This document shows positions 34,439-44,231 of a stretch of DNA of 64,000 bases, piece by piece. Source of the stretch: Mesorhizobium sp. (GTDB lineage Bacteria > Pseudomonadota > Alphaproteobacteria > Rhizobiales > Rhizobiaceae); contig NZ_JAFKIC010000113.1 of NCBI RefSeq assembly GCF_017306585.1, positions 16,317 through 80,316 of the forward strand, in the 5' to 3' direction. Each line of letters starts with the position of its first letter. Position 1 is the stretch's first letter. Below the pieces are notes generated by a model. The model saw only the letters and a program-made list of their open reading frames with translations. It searched no databases and had not been told where the DNA came from. Made by a program: the position numbers and the translations under genes.

Positions 34439-37141
34439 ATGGGGCTGGGGCAAAAGAGATATGGAACAGGAACATTCGGCGCGCGGCTGCTGACAGCGGC
34501 GCTGCTGTCGTCGGCGGCCGTTACCGCCACGGTGATCGGGCAGGGGCCGGCGCACGGGCAATCCGCGCAACAGACGGCCTTCAACATTCCCGCCGGGCCG
34601 CTGCCGGGCGCGCTGGCAAGCTTCGGCAGGCAGGCCAGGCTGCAGGTCACCTATCTGCCGCAGATCGCGGCGGGCAAGCGCTCGCCGGGTGTTTCCGGGG
34701 CCGCGACGCCCGGCGCGGCGCTGGCACGGATACTCCAGGGCACCGGCCTGACCTATGCCTTCACCGGGGCCGGCACGGTGACGATCAGCGACCGCGTCGC
34801 CGCCGCGCACGCGCCCGGCGTGGCCGGCGGGGACGGCACGACGCTCGATCAGATCAGCGTCATCGCCGGCGGCGGCAATCCGGCCGACGAGCCCTACAAG
34901 ACGGCGGCGCCCACCTCATACATTTCCGGCGAAACCATCGAGCGGTTCCGCGGCTCCAGTCCGGCCGACATCTTTCGCGGCACGCCCGGCGTGATGTCGG
35001 GCGAGGCGCGCAACGGCGCCGGCTCCATCGACGTCAACGTGCGCGGCATGCAGGGCATGGGCCGCGTCAACGTCACCGTCGACGGCGCCGAGAATTCGCT
35101 GCAGGTCTACCAGGGCTATCAGGGCATCTCGAACCGGTCCTATGTCGATCCCGACCTTCTGGGCGGCGTCGACATCACCAAGGGTTCGGACGCCGCCTCC
35201 TACGGCATCGCCGGCACCGTGGCCATGCGCACGCTGAACGCCTCCGACATCGTGGACGAAGGCAAGCGTTTCGGCCTGCGGCTCAAGGGCGGCTTCGGCA
35301 CCAACACATCCAGCCCGGTCGCCGGCGCCACCTCCGGCTACGCGATTTCGAACGATTGGGGGGGCTGGCCGACCGTCAAGGAAGCCGCCACCGGCCTGAA
35401 CCGCCCTTCATTCCTCACGCCGACCAGCGGCTCGGGCAGCGTTGTCGCGGCCGTGCAGGAGGAGGACTTCGACCTCATCGCCGGCTACGCCTACCGCAAG
35501 CAGGGCAATTATCACGCCGGCAAATATGGTCCGGTGGCCAATCCGGTGCATCTGGGCCCGACCCCGTTCTGTTATAGTAACGGCACATGCGTGCCTTCCT
35601 TTGACTACAAGGACTATGTCGAGAATGCCGGCCTCGCCAACTACCGCGCCGGCGAGGAGGTGCTGAACACACAGCTCGAAACCCAGTCCTGGATCGCCAA
35701 GGGCACGTGGCGTTTCGGTGATGGCCAGAGCCTGGAGTTCGGCTATACGGGTTTTCGCAGCGAGGCCGGCGACAAGCTGGCCTCGGCGCTCGCAAGCGTT
35801 GCCTCGCCGGCGACGCAGGCGGCGCAGACGAGCGGCACCAGGCTCGATACCGGTACGCTGCGCTATCGTCTCAATCCGGAGGACAACGACCTCCTGAATC
35901 TCAGCGCGAATTTATGGATGACCAACCTTCAACTGCGCAATCCCGCGCGCAATGCCTATGGGAACAGGCCAGTGTGGCTTTCAAAGGATTTTCGGCCGGG
36001 TTCCAACACGATCATGTGGGGCGGAGAGATTTCCAACAAGTCGAAATTCGTCACCGACTATGGGCAGCTCGACTTCACCTACGGGATGACCTACCGGAAG
36101 GAGGACACGAACCCCAGCGCATACACCGAGGAGATCGAGGGCTGGCTCAACCTGCGCGATGCCGAGCGGCAGGAAGCCGCGGGTTATATCAAGACGGCAT
36201 ACAAGCCGGTGGACTGGCTGACGCTGAACGCCGGCCTGCGTTACTCCCAGTTCTGGCTGCATGATCGGCGCAAGACGGCAAACAGCCCCTTCCAGCTCAA
36301 CACCAAGCCAGATCGCAACGATGGTGGGATGAGCCCCTCGATCGGCGTCACGGTCGAGCCGTTCGACGGCACGCAGTTCTACGTCAACTACTCCAATGCG
36401 CTGCGCTTCCCGAGCACGTTCGAGTCCGTGTCGGCCTTCACCATCATCCCCAATCCCAACCTCGGCCCCGAACGGTCCAGCAACTGGGAACTGGGCATGA
36501 ACTTCCACCGCAACGGTCTGCTGAGCGAGACGGATGCGGGCATGGTCAAGTTCGGCTACTTCAACTGGGATGTGAAGAACTATATCGCGCGCGCGTATCG
36601 CTCCTTCCAGGGTGATGGCTACGTCTGGCAAGGGATGCAGGTCTACAATATCGACCGCGCCCGGTTCTCGGGGCTGGAGTTCTCCGGCCGCTACGAGACG
36701 GGCGGTTTCACCGCCGACCTCGCGGCGAACTACTATCTCGACGTGGAATTCTGCCAGCTGAACAGCGCGTGCGACGCCAAGTCCATGTATGGCGACTACG
36801 CCACCAACCAGGTGCCGCCGAAATATTCGGTCGACCTGACGCTGACGCAGAAGTTCATCGAGGACAAGCTGACGCTGGGCGGCCGGGTGTCCTATATCGG
36901 GCCGCGCGCCATCGGCCACGGCCAGGTGACCACACAAGGGCTCGGCCAGTTCATCTCGCAGGTGAAGTGGGACCCCTACACGCTGGTCGACGTCTTCGCC
37001 GACTACAAGCTGACCGAGAACCTGACCGCGACCGCGCGCATCGAGAACCTGTTCGACCGCTACTATGTCGACCCGCTCGGCCTGGTGACGGAGCCAGGGC
37101 CGGGACGCACGTTCTACGGGTCGCTGACGGCGAAGTTCTAA
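34439..37141 (+). CDS. TonB-dependent receptor with N-terminal signalling domain (FecA/HasR type)
   Basis: 900 aa. A signal peptide (hydrophobic LLTAALLSSAAVTATVIG) is followed by a secretin/TonB short N-terminal domain (FNIPAGPLPGALASFGRQARL through LAYAFTGAG-like, about 45-115). A TonB-box-like DQISVIAGG then leads to the plug (about 140-260; YISGETIERFRG, VRGMQGMGRVNVTVDGAE). The barrel has NPNLGPERSSNWELG and a final FYGSLTAKF. With FecI and FecR genes in front it is a transducing outer-membrane receptor. Its barrel resembles haem or hemophore receptors more than citrate receptors, but the ligand is unproven. Confidence 0.85.
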   Translation: MGLGQKRYGTGTFGARLLTAALLSSAAVTATVIGQGPAHGQSAQQTAFNIPAGPLPGALASFGRQARLQVTYLPQIAAGKRSPGVSGAATPGAALARILQGTGLTYAFTGAGTVTISDRVAAAHAPGVAGGDGTTLDQISVIAGGGNPADEPYKTAAPTSYISGETIERFRGSSPADIFRGTPGVMSGEARNGAGSIDVNVRGMQGMGRVNVTVDGAENSLQVYQGYQGISNRSYVDPDLLGGVDITKGSDAASYGIAGTVAMRTLNASDIVDEGKRFGLRLKGGFGTNTSSPVAGATSGYAISNDWGGWPTVKEAATGLNRPSFLTPTSGSGSVVAAVQEEDFDLIAGYAYRKQGNYHAGKYGPVANPVHLGPTPFCYSNGTCVPSFDYKDYVENAGLANYRAGEEVLNTQLETQSWIAKGTWRFGDGQSLEFGYTGFRSEAGDKLASALASVASPATQAAQTSGTRLDTGTLRYRLNPEDNDLLNLSANLWMTNLQLRNPARNAYGNRPVWLSKDFRPGSNTIMWGGEISNKSKFVTDYGQLDFTYGMTYRKEDTNPSAYTEEIEGWLNLRDAERQEAAGYIKTAYKPVDWLTLNAGLRYSQFWLHDRRKTANSPFQLNTKPDRNDGGMSPSIGVTVEPFDGTQFYVNYSNALRFPSTFESVSAFTIIPNPNLGPERSSNWELGMNFHRNGLLSETDAGMVKFGYFNWDVKNYIARAYRSFQGDGYVWQGMQVYNIDRARFSGLEFSGRYETGGFTADLAANYYLDVEFCQLNSACDAKSMYGDYATNQVPPKYSVDLTLTQKFIEDKLTLGGRVSYIGPRAIGHGQVTTQGLGQFISQVKWDPYTLVDVFADYKLTENLTATARIENLFDRYYVDPLGLVTEPGPGRTFYGSLTAKF

Positions 37142-37156
37142 GGCGCGGCGGGGGGC

Positions 37157-37203
37157 ACGTATCTGGAGACGTTTGGCAGGACAGAGGGGGGCGCCGTAGA
37201 GTA
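37157..37203. repeat. solo remnant of the palindromic intergenic repeat
   Basis: One half only, ending GGCAGGACAGAGGGGGGCGCCG, with its hairpin mate missing. It lies between the receptor gene and the aminomutase gene. Confidence 0.55.
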
Positions 37204-37290
37204 GCGGCGGGTGCAATTGGCTTCGCGCCGCTGTTGACCCGTCAGGCCATCCAGCCGATAGGTCCCGGCAAAACAGCCGCCGAGACTTCC

Positions 37291-38424
37291 ATGACGACAA
37301 TCCTCCACGACGAAACCGACGCCGCCTGGCAGGACGATGTCCGCCAGGGCGTGCGCCATGTGCGCGATCTCGAACGCCTGCCGCTGTCGGCGGCGGAGCG
37401 AGGCGCCGCGCAGCAAGCCGCCGCCAACCACAAGGTGCGCGCGCCAAAGGCCTATCTCGACCTCATCGACTGGAACGATCCGGCCGATCCGATCCGGGCG
37501 CAGGTCATCCCTTCGCCCGAAGAACTCGACGAGGCCGAGGGCGAACTCGACGATCCGATCGGCGACCATGCGTTCAGCCCGGTGCCGCGCCTGACGCATC
37601 GCCATGCCGACCGGGTGCTGTTGTTCCCGACCTATCAATGCGCGGTCTATTGTCGGTTCTGCTTCCGCAAGGAATCGCTGACTTCGATCGGGCGCGGCTA
37701 TACGCGCGCGGCGCTGGAGCCGGCGCTCGACTATATCGCGGCGCATCCCGAGATCCGCGAGGTGATCCTGACCGGCGGCGATCCGCTGTCGCTGCCGGAT
37801 GCGGCACTCACCGAAATCCGCGCCCGCATCGAGGCCATCGCCCATGTGCGGCTGCTGCGCATCCACACCCGCGTGCCGGTGGCGCTGCCGTCGCGCGTCA
37901 CGCCGGGGCTGGTCGAGGCGCTGCAGGGGAGGCTGATGGTGACGGTCGTCACCCATTTCAACCATGCACGCGAGATCACCGATGCGACCGAAGCGGCCTG
38001 CGCCATGCTGCGGCGGGCGGGCTTCGTGCTGCTCAACCAGACTGTGCTGCTGAAAGGTGTCAACGACAGCGTCGAGGCGCTGGAAGAGCTGTGCCGCGAA
38101 CTGATGTACCGGCTCGGTGTTAAACCCTATTACCTCCACCACGGCGATCTGGCGCGCGGCATGGCGCACCGGCGCACCACGATCGCGCAGGGCCAGGCGC
38201 TGGTGGAGGTGCTGCGGGCGCGGCTCTCGGGCATCTGCAACCCGGTCTATGTCATCGACCTGCCCCAGGGCGGCGGCAAGGTGCCGCTCGGGCCATGCCA
38301 TGTCGAGGCGCATGAGGGCGCCAACTGGCGCCTGCGCGGGCTGGACGGGAAGGTGAGGGAATATACCGAGGTGGTTGGCGAACTGGACGAAGGCGGTTCG
38401 AGGAAGTCGGCCGCCGGCTTGTGA
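37291..38424 (+). CDS. lysine 2,3-aminomutase-like radical SAM enzyme
   Basis: 377 aa starting MTTILHDETDAAWQDDVRQG; the open frame upstream runs through the receptor gene in another frame and is not used. The radical SAM cluster motif is CAVYCRFC (CxxxCxxC), followed by FRKES, so the carboxylate-binding Arg after the cluster is kept. PLP Lys is in DLPQGGGKVPLG. The two Asp residues that hold the lysine side-chain amine (HHGDLARG and YVIDLPQGG) are also kept. It should make L-beta-lysine from L-lysine, or act as the EpmB-type modifier of elongation factor P. No epmA or efp lies nearby. It is convergent with the NRPS-like operon, with one repeat element between. Confidence 0.8.
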   Translation: MTTILHDETDAAWQDDVRQGVRHVRDLERLPLSAAERGAAQQAAANHKVRAPKAYLDLIDWNDPADPIRAQVIPSPEELDEAEGELDDPIGDHAFSPVPRLTHRHADRVLLFPTYQCAVYCRFCFRKESLTSIGRGYTRAALEPALDYIAAHPEIREVILTGGDPLSLPDAALTEIRARIEAIAHVRLLRIHTRVPVALPSRVTPGLVEALQGRLMVTVVTHFNHAREITDATEAACAMLRRAGFVLLNQTVLLKGVNDSVEALEELCRELMYRLGVKPYYLHHGDLARGMAHRRTTIAQGQALVEVLRARLSGICNPVYVIDLPQGGGKVPLGPCHVEAHEGANWRLRGLDGKVREYTEVVGELDEGGSRKSAAGL

Positions 38425-38480
38425 GGTAGGGCTGCTTCAACTGGTGTAAGCCGTGGCGACTGTTGACAGTGGCCAATGTC

Positions 38481-38661
38481 GGCGCCGCCCCTCACTGTCC
38501 TGCCGGACATCTCTCCCCGTGTAGTGACGGGGAGAGAGGACTGGTTGCAACGCCTGCCCATTCTTTCAAGGTTGACGGTTGGCGAAATCAGCGATGACAG
38601 CGCCCCTCTCCCCGTCGCTATACGGGGAGAGGATGCCGGCAGGCAGGTGAGGGGCAGCGCC
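38481..38661. repeat. paired palindromic intergenic repeat (CTCCCCGT..ACGGGGAG subtype)
   Basis: Same build as 4911-5098: CCTGCCGGACATCTCTCCCC to the left, its inverted copy to the right, and a central TTGACGGTTGGCGAAATCAG. It separates the aminomutase gene from the convergent PPTase gene. Confidence 0.75.
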
Positions 38662-38687
38662 AACGTCGAGGATTACGGCGTCGGACC

Positions 38688-39341
38688 CTAAGCCTCATCA
38701 CCGCCGATAAACGCCAACACCACGATGCGCGGATCCACGCACCAGGTCAGCCTCGCGCTCCGTCCCGTCCTCGTCGTCGCGTGGCCCGCGCCGAGATCGA
38801 CGGCGATATCCTCGTAGCCCAGCACCCGATGATCGAGCGGATAGGCGGCCTTGTAGACGGCTTCCTTGGCGGCGAAGAGCAAGCGGCCGGCAAGCCGTTC
38901 CTCGACCGCGCCGATCCGGTCGGCCGGCGTCGCGACGAGCGGCAGCAAGTCGTCGGGCAGGGGCAGCGCCGGCTCGACATCGATGCCGAGCGAGCCGACA
39001 TCGCCGATGGCGGCAACCGCGGCAACGGCCATGTCGTCGTCATGGGCGAGCGAGCCCGTCATACCCTCCGGCCAGGCGGGAGCGCCGGAGGGCGTACGCA
39101 AAACGGCGAAGCCGTCGAAGCCGGCATCCGCCAGCAGCCGGTGCGCGAGAAAGCGCGCCGCACCGCTGGCGCGGCGCATGGTGGGCTGGCGGGCGGGCAT
39201 CGAGCGCGCTTCGTCGGGCAACAGATGCGCCTCATCGCCTTCGCGGATCAGTCTGCATCCGGTGCGCACGTGAGCGGGCGCCATGGCGGCCATCGCGCGG
39301 GCGAGGGCGATCTCCCCGGTTGCGAGGATGGCTGTTGTCAT
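38688..39341 (-). CDS. 4'-phosphopantetheinyl transferase (Sfp/EntD type)
   Basis: 217 aa. The Mg2+/CoA motif is LGIDVEP, and the second motif is LLFAAKEAVYKAAYP, both diagnostic of PPTases for carrier proteins. The fold start (GCRLIREGDEAHLLPDEARS) is typical of EntD-like enzymes. It transfers 4'-phosphopantetheine from CoA to the Ser of a thiolation domain. It is the last gene of the NRPS-like operon (4-bp overlap with the GNAT), so its natural substrate is very likely the thiolation domain of the NRPS-like protein. Confidence 0.88.
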   Translation of the reverse strand: MTTAILATGEIALARAMAAMAPAHVRTGCRLIREGDEAHLLPDEARSMPARQPTMRRASGAARFLAHRLLADAGFDGFAVLRTPSGAPAWPEGMTGSLAHDDDMAVAAVAAIGDVGSLGIDVEPALPLPDDLLPLVATPADRIGAVEERLAGRLLFAAKEAVYKAAYPLDHRVLGYEDIAVDLGAGHATTRTGRSARLTWCVDPRIVVLAFIGGDEA

Positions 39342-39820
39342 GGCTTTTCGGCCGCTGTGCCCAGCACCAGATCGGCGATCATTTCGCCATCCTCGTCGAG
39401 CCCTTCTTCCACGAAACCGGCGGCGCGGTAGAGTTGCCGCGCAGCCTCGTTCTCCGGTTCATAGCAGATCGAGACGTGGCTGACGTGGCCGAGCCCGCGG
39501 ATTTCGTCCAGCACGGCCCGCAGCGCCGCCTTGCCGTAGCCTCGTCCCTGCCGGGCGCGGTCGATCATGAAGCGATAGATGCGTGCTTCGTCATCGTCTT
39601 CGGCGGCATCGTACATCAGGAAACCGACGACCTCTTCGCCGGCCATGATGACGCGCGGCCGGGCATCTTCATCGGACCTGGCTTCACGAAGGGAATCCGC
39701 ATTGCCGGCGACGAAGTCCGCCTGCTCCGGGGCGACGCGCAGGGCGGTGACCTTGGCCCGGTTGGCCCTGGTCACGGGCGCCAGGTGGACGCCCGCGGCG
39801 CCGCGCGGGCCGTCCGTCAA
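39338..39820 (-). CDS. GNAT-family N-acetyltransferase
   Basis: 160 aa. The acetyl-CoA loop is RQGRGYGKAALRAVLDEI (Q/RxxGxG/A). The segment YRFMIDRARQG precedes it and AARQLYRAAGFVEEG closes the fold. This matches small GNATs such as SpeG/BltD or amino-acid acetyltransferases. It is fully embedded in the NRPS-like operon with 4-bp overlaps on both sides. It may acetylate the amine of the monomer or product, or protect the producer. The acceptor is unknown. Confidence 0.85.
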   Translation of the reverse strand: MTDGPRGAAGVHLAPVTRANRAKVTALRVAPEQADFVAGNADSLREARSDEDARPRVIMAGEEVVGFLMYDAAEDDDEARIYRFMIDRARQGRGYGKAALRAVLDEIRGLGHVSHVSICYEPENEAARQLYRAAGFVEEGLDEDGEMIADLVLGTAAEKP

Positions 39821-42800
39821 GACGCCACGGCCCCGGCGCCCTCACTGACCGGCTCGACGAAGCGGTGCAGCTTGGCCGGGTTGCCGCGCCAGATCGTGTT
39901 GGGCTCCAGCACCTCGCCCTTCATCACGAAGGCGTCGGCATCGACCATCGATCCATCGCCCATCACCACGCCGTAGTGGACAAAGGCCGAAGGCCCGAGC
40001 GTGCAGCCCTTGCCGATGCGGATGTAATCCGACTTGAAGGCGCCTTCTTCCAGCGAGTGGGCCTGGATGACGCATCCCTCGTTGAGCGTGGCGTCGTCGC
40101 CGATCTCGACCAGCGAGCGCTCGGTCAGGTTGGCGCCGCCGTCATAGACGCGCTTGCCCACCTTGACGCCCAGCAGGCGCAGGATCATCGGCCGGAACGG
40201 CGTGCCGGCGAAGAGGCGCACAATGGGCGAATCCGCGAGCTTCCAGTGGCGCTCGTGGCGCCAGAAGGTGGCATCGTAGATCGTCGTGATGCGCGGCTTC
40301 AGCCTGCGGAAGCCGAGGCTCGCCCGCTCGACGAAGATGTAGAACGGGATGGTGATCGCCGAGGTCAGCAGCACCGCCACGAAGAGAGCGATCTCCGCCC
40401 ATTCCGTATAGTAGTTCAGCGCGCGGTCCCAGATCGCCAGCGTGGCGAACAGCATCACCCATTGCGTGGCCAGGAACAGCAGGATCGTCACCAGATTGTG
40501 CAGGTTCTTCAGCGGAATCCGGTTGCGGCGGTCACTCTCGCCGACGCCGGCGATGAGCTCCTTGTCGCGGTTGACCATGCGCGGAATCTCGAAAGCGGGC
40601 GAACCCAGCAGGCCGACATTCTCGCGCACCGGGCCGTCGATCGGCACCATCACCTTGGTGCCGAGCAGGACGTTGTCGCCCGTGCGCCCATCCGGCGGAT
40701 AATAGATGTTGTTGCCGAGATAGTTGCGTTCGCCGATGCGGGTCTGCTCGAGACGGAATGCCGAGGCGGATTTGTGCATGTTGATCATGAACAGGCCGTC
40801 CGACACCATGGTCTGGGTGCCGATCTCGCACAGAAGCGGGTTCTCGTGCTGCTGGTTGGAGCCGAAGTTCGAACCGGTCTGCACCACCTTGTTGAGGTTC
40901 CAGCCGATGGCGCGCATGTAGTGGACGATGGCCGAGCTGTCGCCGAACACGAGGCCCAGCACGCGCGAATTGCTCGAAAACTCCGCGACGCTCTGCAGCC
41001 AGTAGCGGAAGCCGTAAAGCGTGTAGGTGCGGCCGGGCTTCAGGATCAGGCTGAACAGGCGCGGCACCACCGTGGCGGCAAGGAAGGCGATGGCGACGTA
41101 GCCGAATACGGTCACCGTCGTGCCGATGGCGACGAGGCCGATCGTCTCCTGATAGTCGTCGCCGACATTTTCCCAATAGGAGTGGAACAGAAGCGGCAGC
41201 GGCGTGACGATGGCGAACAGGCCGATGAGTTGCACGGCCTCGTAGAGGAAGCGGCGGATGCGCGGCGGATTGACGTTGCGCACCTTGCAATAGTCCGCCG
41301 TGGTCGGCACCGCAGGCGATCCATGCCAGTGCTCGCCGTCGGGAATGCTCTGCCCGCGCTGCAGCGAGGACGAATGGCCGAGCTGGCCGCCATCGCCGAT
41401 CGCCGTGTCGATGTCGAGCGTGGAGCCGACGCCGACGAAGGCATCGTTGCCGATGGTGAGCCGTCCGGTCTGAATATAGCCGGCCTGGGCGCGGAAGCCC
41501 AGGATCATCGATTCCTTGCGCAGGATGGTACGGTCGCCGATCGAGATCAGATCCGTGCAGACGGGCACGGATTTGGATTCGATGACGGCATTGTGGCCGA
41601 GCTTGGTGCCGAGCAGCCTGAGATAGATGCTGTAGAGCGGGCTGCCGCGGAACAGCACGACGGGCGCGGTGCGGATCAGGGTCTTGACGACCCAGAAGCG
41701 GTAGTAGCGAAGGCCCCAGATCGGGAAGGTTTCCGCTTTCCAGCGGCCGACAAGCACCCATTTGGCGAGGACCGCGAAGCCGGTCATGCCGAAGAAAACG
41801 CCGGCCGACAGCACCACGCACCTGAGATAGAGGCTCAGCGGATCGTCGAGCGCGTCATAGACCCAGTTGAGGCCGCGATTGATCGCCCAGAGCGACACGT
41901 AGCTGTAGAGCGCGTAGAACAAAAGCTGGGCGGCGCCGCAGCTCCAATAGGCGAAGTTGGACGCCTGGCGGGTCGGGACGCGCTCGGTGGTGGCGATCGT
42001 CATCTCCTCCGCCACGCCCAGATGCTTGGCCAGGCGCGCCACGGTCGGATAGAGGTAGATGTCGCGCATCGACGTCGTGGCCCACTCCTTCCTGGTGCGC
42101 ACGCGGGCGCAGAAGTGAGCCATCAGCAGCGAATTGGCGCCGAGATCGTCGAAGAAATTGTCCTCGACCGAGACGGTCTCGAATTTCAGCACCTCGGCCA
42201 GCGCCTCGGCCAGGAAGCGCTCGTCGTCATTGCCGGGCGCCACCATGGCGCGGTCGGCCGAGAGCCGCACGCTGGTCGGCTTCGGCAGGCGACGGGTGTC
42301 GACCTTGTTGGAGACCGTCATCGGGATCGCCGGCAGTTCCTCCAGGTAGGAGGGCACCATGTAGTCGGGCAGGCGCTGCTTCATCACCTGCGCGAGATCG
42401 GCGCGCCGGATCGGCGGCTGGCCGGCCTTGGCCGCGTAATAGGCGACGAGCTCGACGCGGCCGGGCTCGATTTCCCAGGTGGTGACGGCGGCCTGCGCGA
42501 TTTCGGGCTGGTCGAGCAGCACCGCCTCGATCTCGCCGAGCTCGATGCGATAGCCGCGGATCTTCACCTGGGTGTCGATGCGCCCGTTATACTCGATCTC
42601 GCCGGCATCGTTGATGCGGCCGAGGTCGCCGGTCCGGTAGATGCGCTTCGAGGGGTTGTTGGGCAGGCCGATGAAGTCGGCGATGAATTTCTGCTCCGTC
42701 AGGTCGGCCCGGTTGAGATAGCCGACCGCGAGCCCGATGCCGGCAATGCCGATCTCGCCCAGTTCGCCCGGTGCGGCCAGTTGCGGCTTCTCCGGGTCGA

Positions 42801-43983
42801 GGATGGCGATGGAGTAGGTCGGCAGCGGCGCGCCGATGGTCACCGGCCGGTCGGGCGTCAGCTCGCCCATCGTCGCCGTGACGGTCGCCTCTGTCGGGCC
42901 ATAGGTGTTCAGGATCTTGCGGCCGGGCTTCGACCAGCGCACCACGAGATTGTGCGGGCAGGCCTCGCCGCCCACCAGCAGGGTGCGCAGGCCGGGCACC
43001 TCGCTGGTGATGGACGACAAAAGCGTCGGGCTGCAGGCCATGCAGGTGATGTCGTGCAGACGCAGGAAATCGGCCAGTTCCTCGCCGACCAGAGGCATCT
43101 GGCCCGGCGCCGGGACGACGGTCGCGCCGGCCACGAAGGGCACCCAGATCTCCTCGGAGGAAAAGTCGAAGGCGATGGTCATGCCCTGGTAGACGCGATC
43201 GCCCGGCTTGTAGCCGTAGGACGCTGCCGCGACATGGATGAAGTTGATGAAGCTGCGGTGCGTGACGGCCACGCCCTTCGGCCTGCCGGTCGTGCCCGAG
43301 GTGTAGAGGATGTAGCAGGTCTCGTCGGCCGGGGCGGACGCCTTGGCCGGCTTCAGCGGGGCGTCGGACTGCGCCGAGATCTCGGCAGCGGCGCTGTCGA
43401 TGAGGATATGGGGGACGGTCAGCTCGCCGGCGCGGGAGGCATAGGTGGCGATGGTGACGATCAGGCTGACGCCGGCATCCTCGATGATGAGGGTCATGCG
43501 CTCCTGCGGAAACGCGGTGGCAAGCGGCACGAAAGCGGCGCCGGCCTTCATCACCGCGAGGAGCGCGATATAGGTGTCGGCCGAACGGTCGAGGATGAGT
43601 CCGACCCGGTGGCCGGGCTTGACGCCGCGCTTGACCAGCAGGCGGGCGAACTGGTTGGCGCGCCGGTTGAGCTCGGAGTAGGTCCAGCTACGGCCTTCGG
43701 AAATCACGGCCGGCAGGTCGGCGAAGGTCTCGGCCAGATGATCGAAGACCTGGTCCAGCCGCTCGCCGGGTTGCGTCTGCCGGGGGAAATCCGCGCCGGT
43801 CAGGATCTGGGGGTGCTCGGCCAGGGAACGCTGGGCGCTCCTCATCAGCGCATCGACGGCCACCCGCTCGGATTTCGCCCGCCCGGATTTGGCCAAGCCG
43901 GTTTCGGCCAGGCCTGTCCCTGGCTCCCCGTCGGTGCGGGCCATGTCCCTGTCAAGTGCGGCAATATCTAGACCGTGATCCAT
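39817..43983 (-). CDS. Pls/PosA-type non-ribosomal peptide synthetase (poly-amino-acid synthetase-like)
   Basis: 1388 aa from the ATG at 43983 (42 more codons are open upstream). Order: an adenylation domain (about 75-575; A3 YTSGTTGRPKG at 228, FDFSSEEIW at 272, NTYGPTEATV at 359, YRTGDL at 449, A10 Lys in SNKVD near 560), then a thiolation domain (LGANS, Ser about 618). Six membrane helices (about 678-702, 718-746, 912-937, 948-980, 1162-1185, 1195-1220) separate three soluble domains with hexapeptide-repeat character (about 750-905, 985-1155, 1225-1385). This is the plan of epsilon-poly-lysine-type synthetases, which build homopolymers at the membrane without a separate condensation domain. 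By hand alignment to GrsA the pocket code is about D-F-E-A-L-G-T-V-T-K. The operon continues with GNAT and PPTase genes. Confidence 0.88.
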   Translation of the reverse strand: MDHGLDIAALDRDMARTDGEPGTGLAETGLAKSGRAKSERVAVDALMRSAQRSLAEHPQILTGADFPRQTQPGERLDQVFDHLAETFADLPAVISEGRSWTYSELNRRANQFARLLVKRGVKPGHRVGLILDRSADTYIALLAVMKAGAAFVPLATAFPQERMTLIIEDAGVSLIVTIATYASRAGELTVPHILIDSAAAEISAQSDAPLKPAKASAPADETCYILYTSGTTGRPKGVAVTHRSFINFIHVAAASYGYKPGDRVYQGMTIAFDFSSEEIWVPFVAGATVVPAPGQMPLVGEELADFLRLHDITCMACSPTLLSSITSEVPGLRTLLVGGEACPHNLVVRWSKPGRKILNTYGPTEATVTATMGELTPDRPVTIGAPLPTYSIAILDPEKPQLAAPGELGEIGIAGIGLAVGYLNRADLTEQKFIADFIGLPNNPSKRIYRTGDLGRINDAGEIEYNGRIDTQVKIRGYRIELGEIEAVLLDQPEIAQAAVTTWEIEPGRVELVAYYAAKAGQPPIRRADLAQVMKQRLPDYMVPSYLEELPAIPMTVSNKVDTRRLPKPTSVRLSADRAMVAPGNDDERFLAEALAEVLKFETVSVEDNFFDDLGANSLLMAHFCARVRTRKEWATTSMRDIYLYPTVARLAKHLGVAEEMTIATTERVPTRQASNFAYWSCGAAQLLFYALYSYVSLWAINRGLNWVYDALDDPLSLYLRCVVLSAGVFFGMTGFAVLAKWVLVGRWKAETFPIWGLRYYRFWVVKTLIRTAPVVLFRGSPLYSIYLRLLGTKLGHNAVIESKSVPVCTDLISIGDRTILRKESMILGFRAQAGYIQTGRLTIGNDAFVGVGSTLDIDTAIGDGGQLGHSSSLQRGQSIPDGEHWHGSPAVPTTADYCKVRNVNPPRIRRFLYEAVQLIGLFAIVTPLPLLFHSYWENVGDDYQETIGLVAIGTTVTVFGYVAIAFLAATVVPRLFSLILKPGRTYTLYGFRYWLQSVAEFSSNSRVLGLVFGDSSAIVHYMRAIGWNLNKVVQTGSNFGSNQQHENPLLCEIGTQTMVSDGLFMINMHKSASAFRLEQTRIGERNYLGNNIYYPPDGRTGDNVLLGTKVMVPIDGPVRENVGLLGSPAFEIPRMVNRDKELIAGVGESDRRNRIPLKNLHNLVTILLFLATQWVMLFATLAIWDRALNYYTEWAEIALFVAVLLTSAITIPFYIFVERASLGFRRLKPRITTIYDATFWRHERHWKLADSPIVRLFAGTPFRPMILRLLGVKVGKRVYDGGANLTERSLVEIGDDATLNEGCVIQAHSLEEGAFKSDYIRIGKGCTLGPSAFVHYGVVMGDGSMVDADAFVMKGEVLEPNTIWRGNPAKLHRFVEPVSEGAGAVAS

Positions 43984-44231
43984 TTTCCAAACTTTCTCGT
44001 CCTGGCGAAGCCGTGACAGTCGACGATGCCGCTTGAGCAGGCATTGTCGGCTGCGCCGCCGCTGCAATCTGACCCTGGTCGATGGAGGCGGGATGACCGA
44101 AGCTTCCAAAACGGAAGCCCCTCAATCCCTGCCGGCGGTGATTGACCGCCAGGCCTCGTCCCTTTTTGGCGGGCCGCTATCCTAAAATCCGTTCGAGTGT
44201 TTTTATATTTCCTGCAATCAACCCTGTTCGC

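Noticed and set aside
39865-43971. A 1368-codon open frame on the plus strand opposite the NRPS-like gene
   Set aside because: High-GC codon bias leaves the antisense frame open; the translation is Asp/Arg/His-biased with no domain, while the minus strand encodes a clear multidomain protein.
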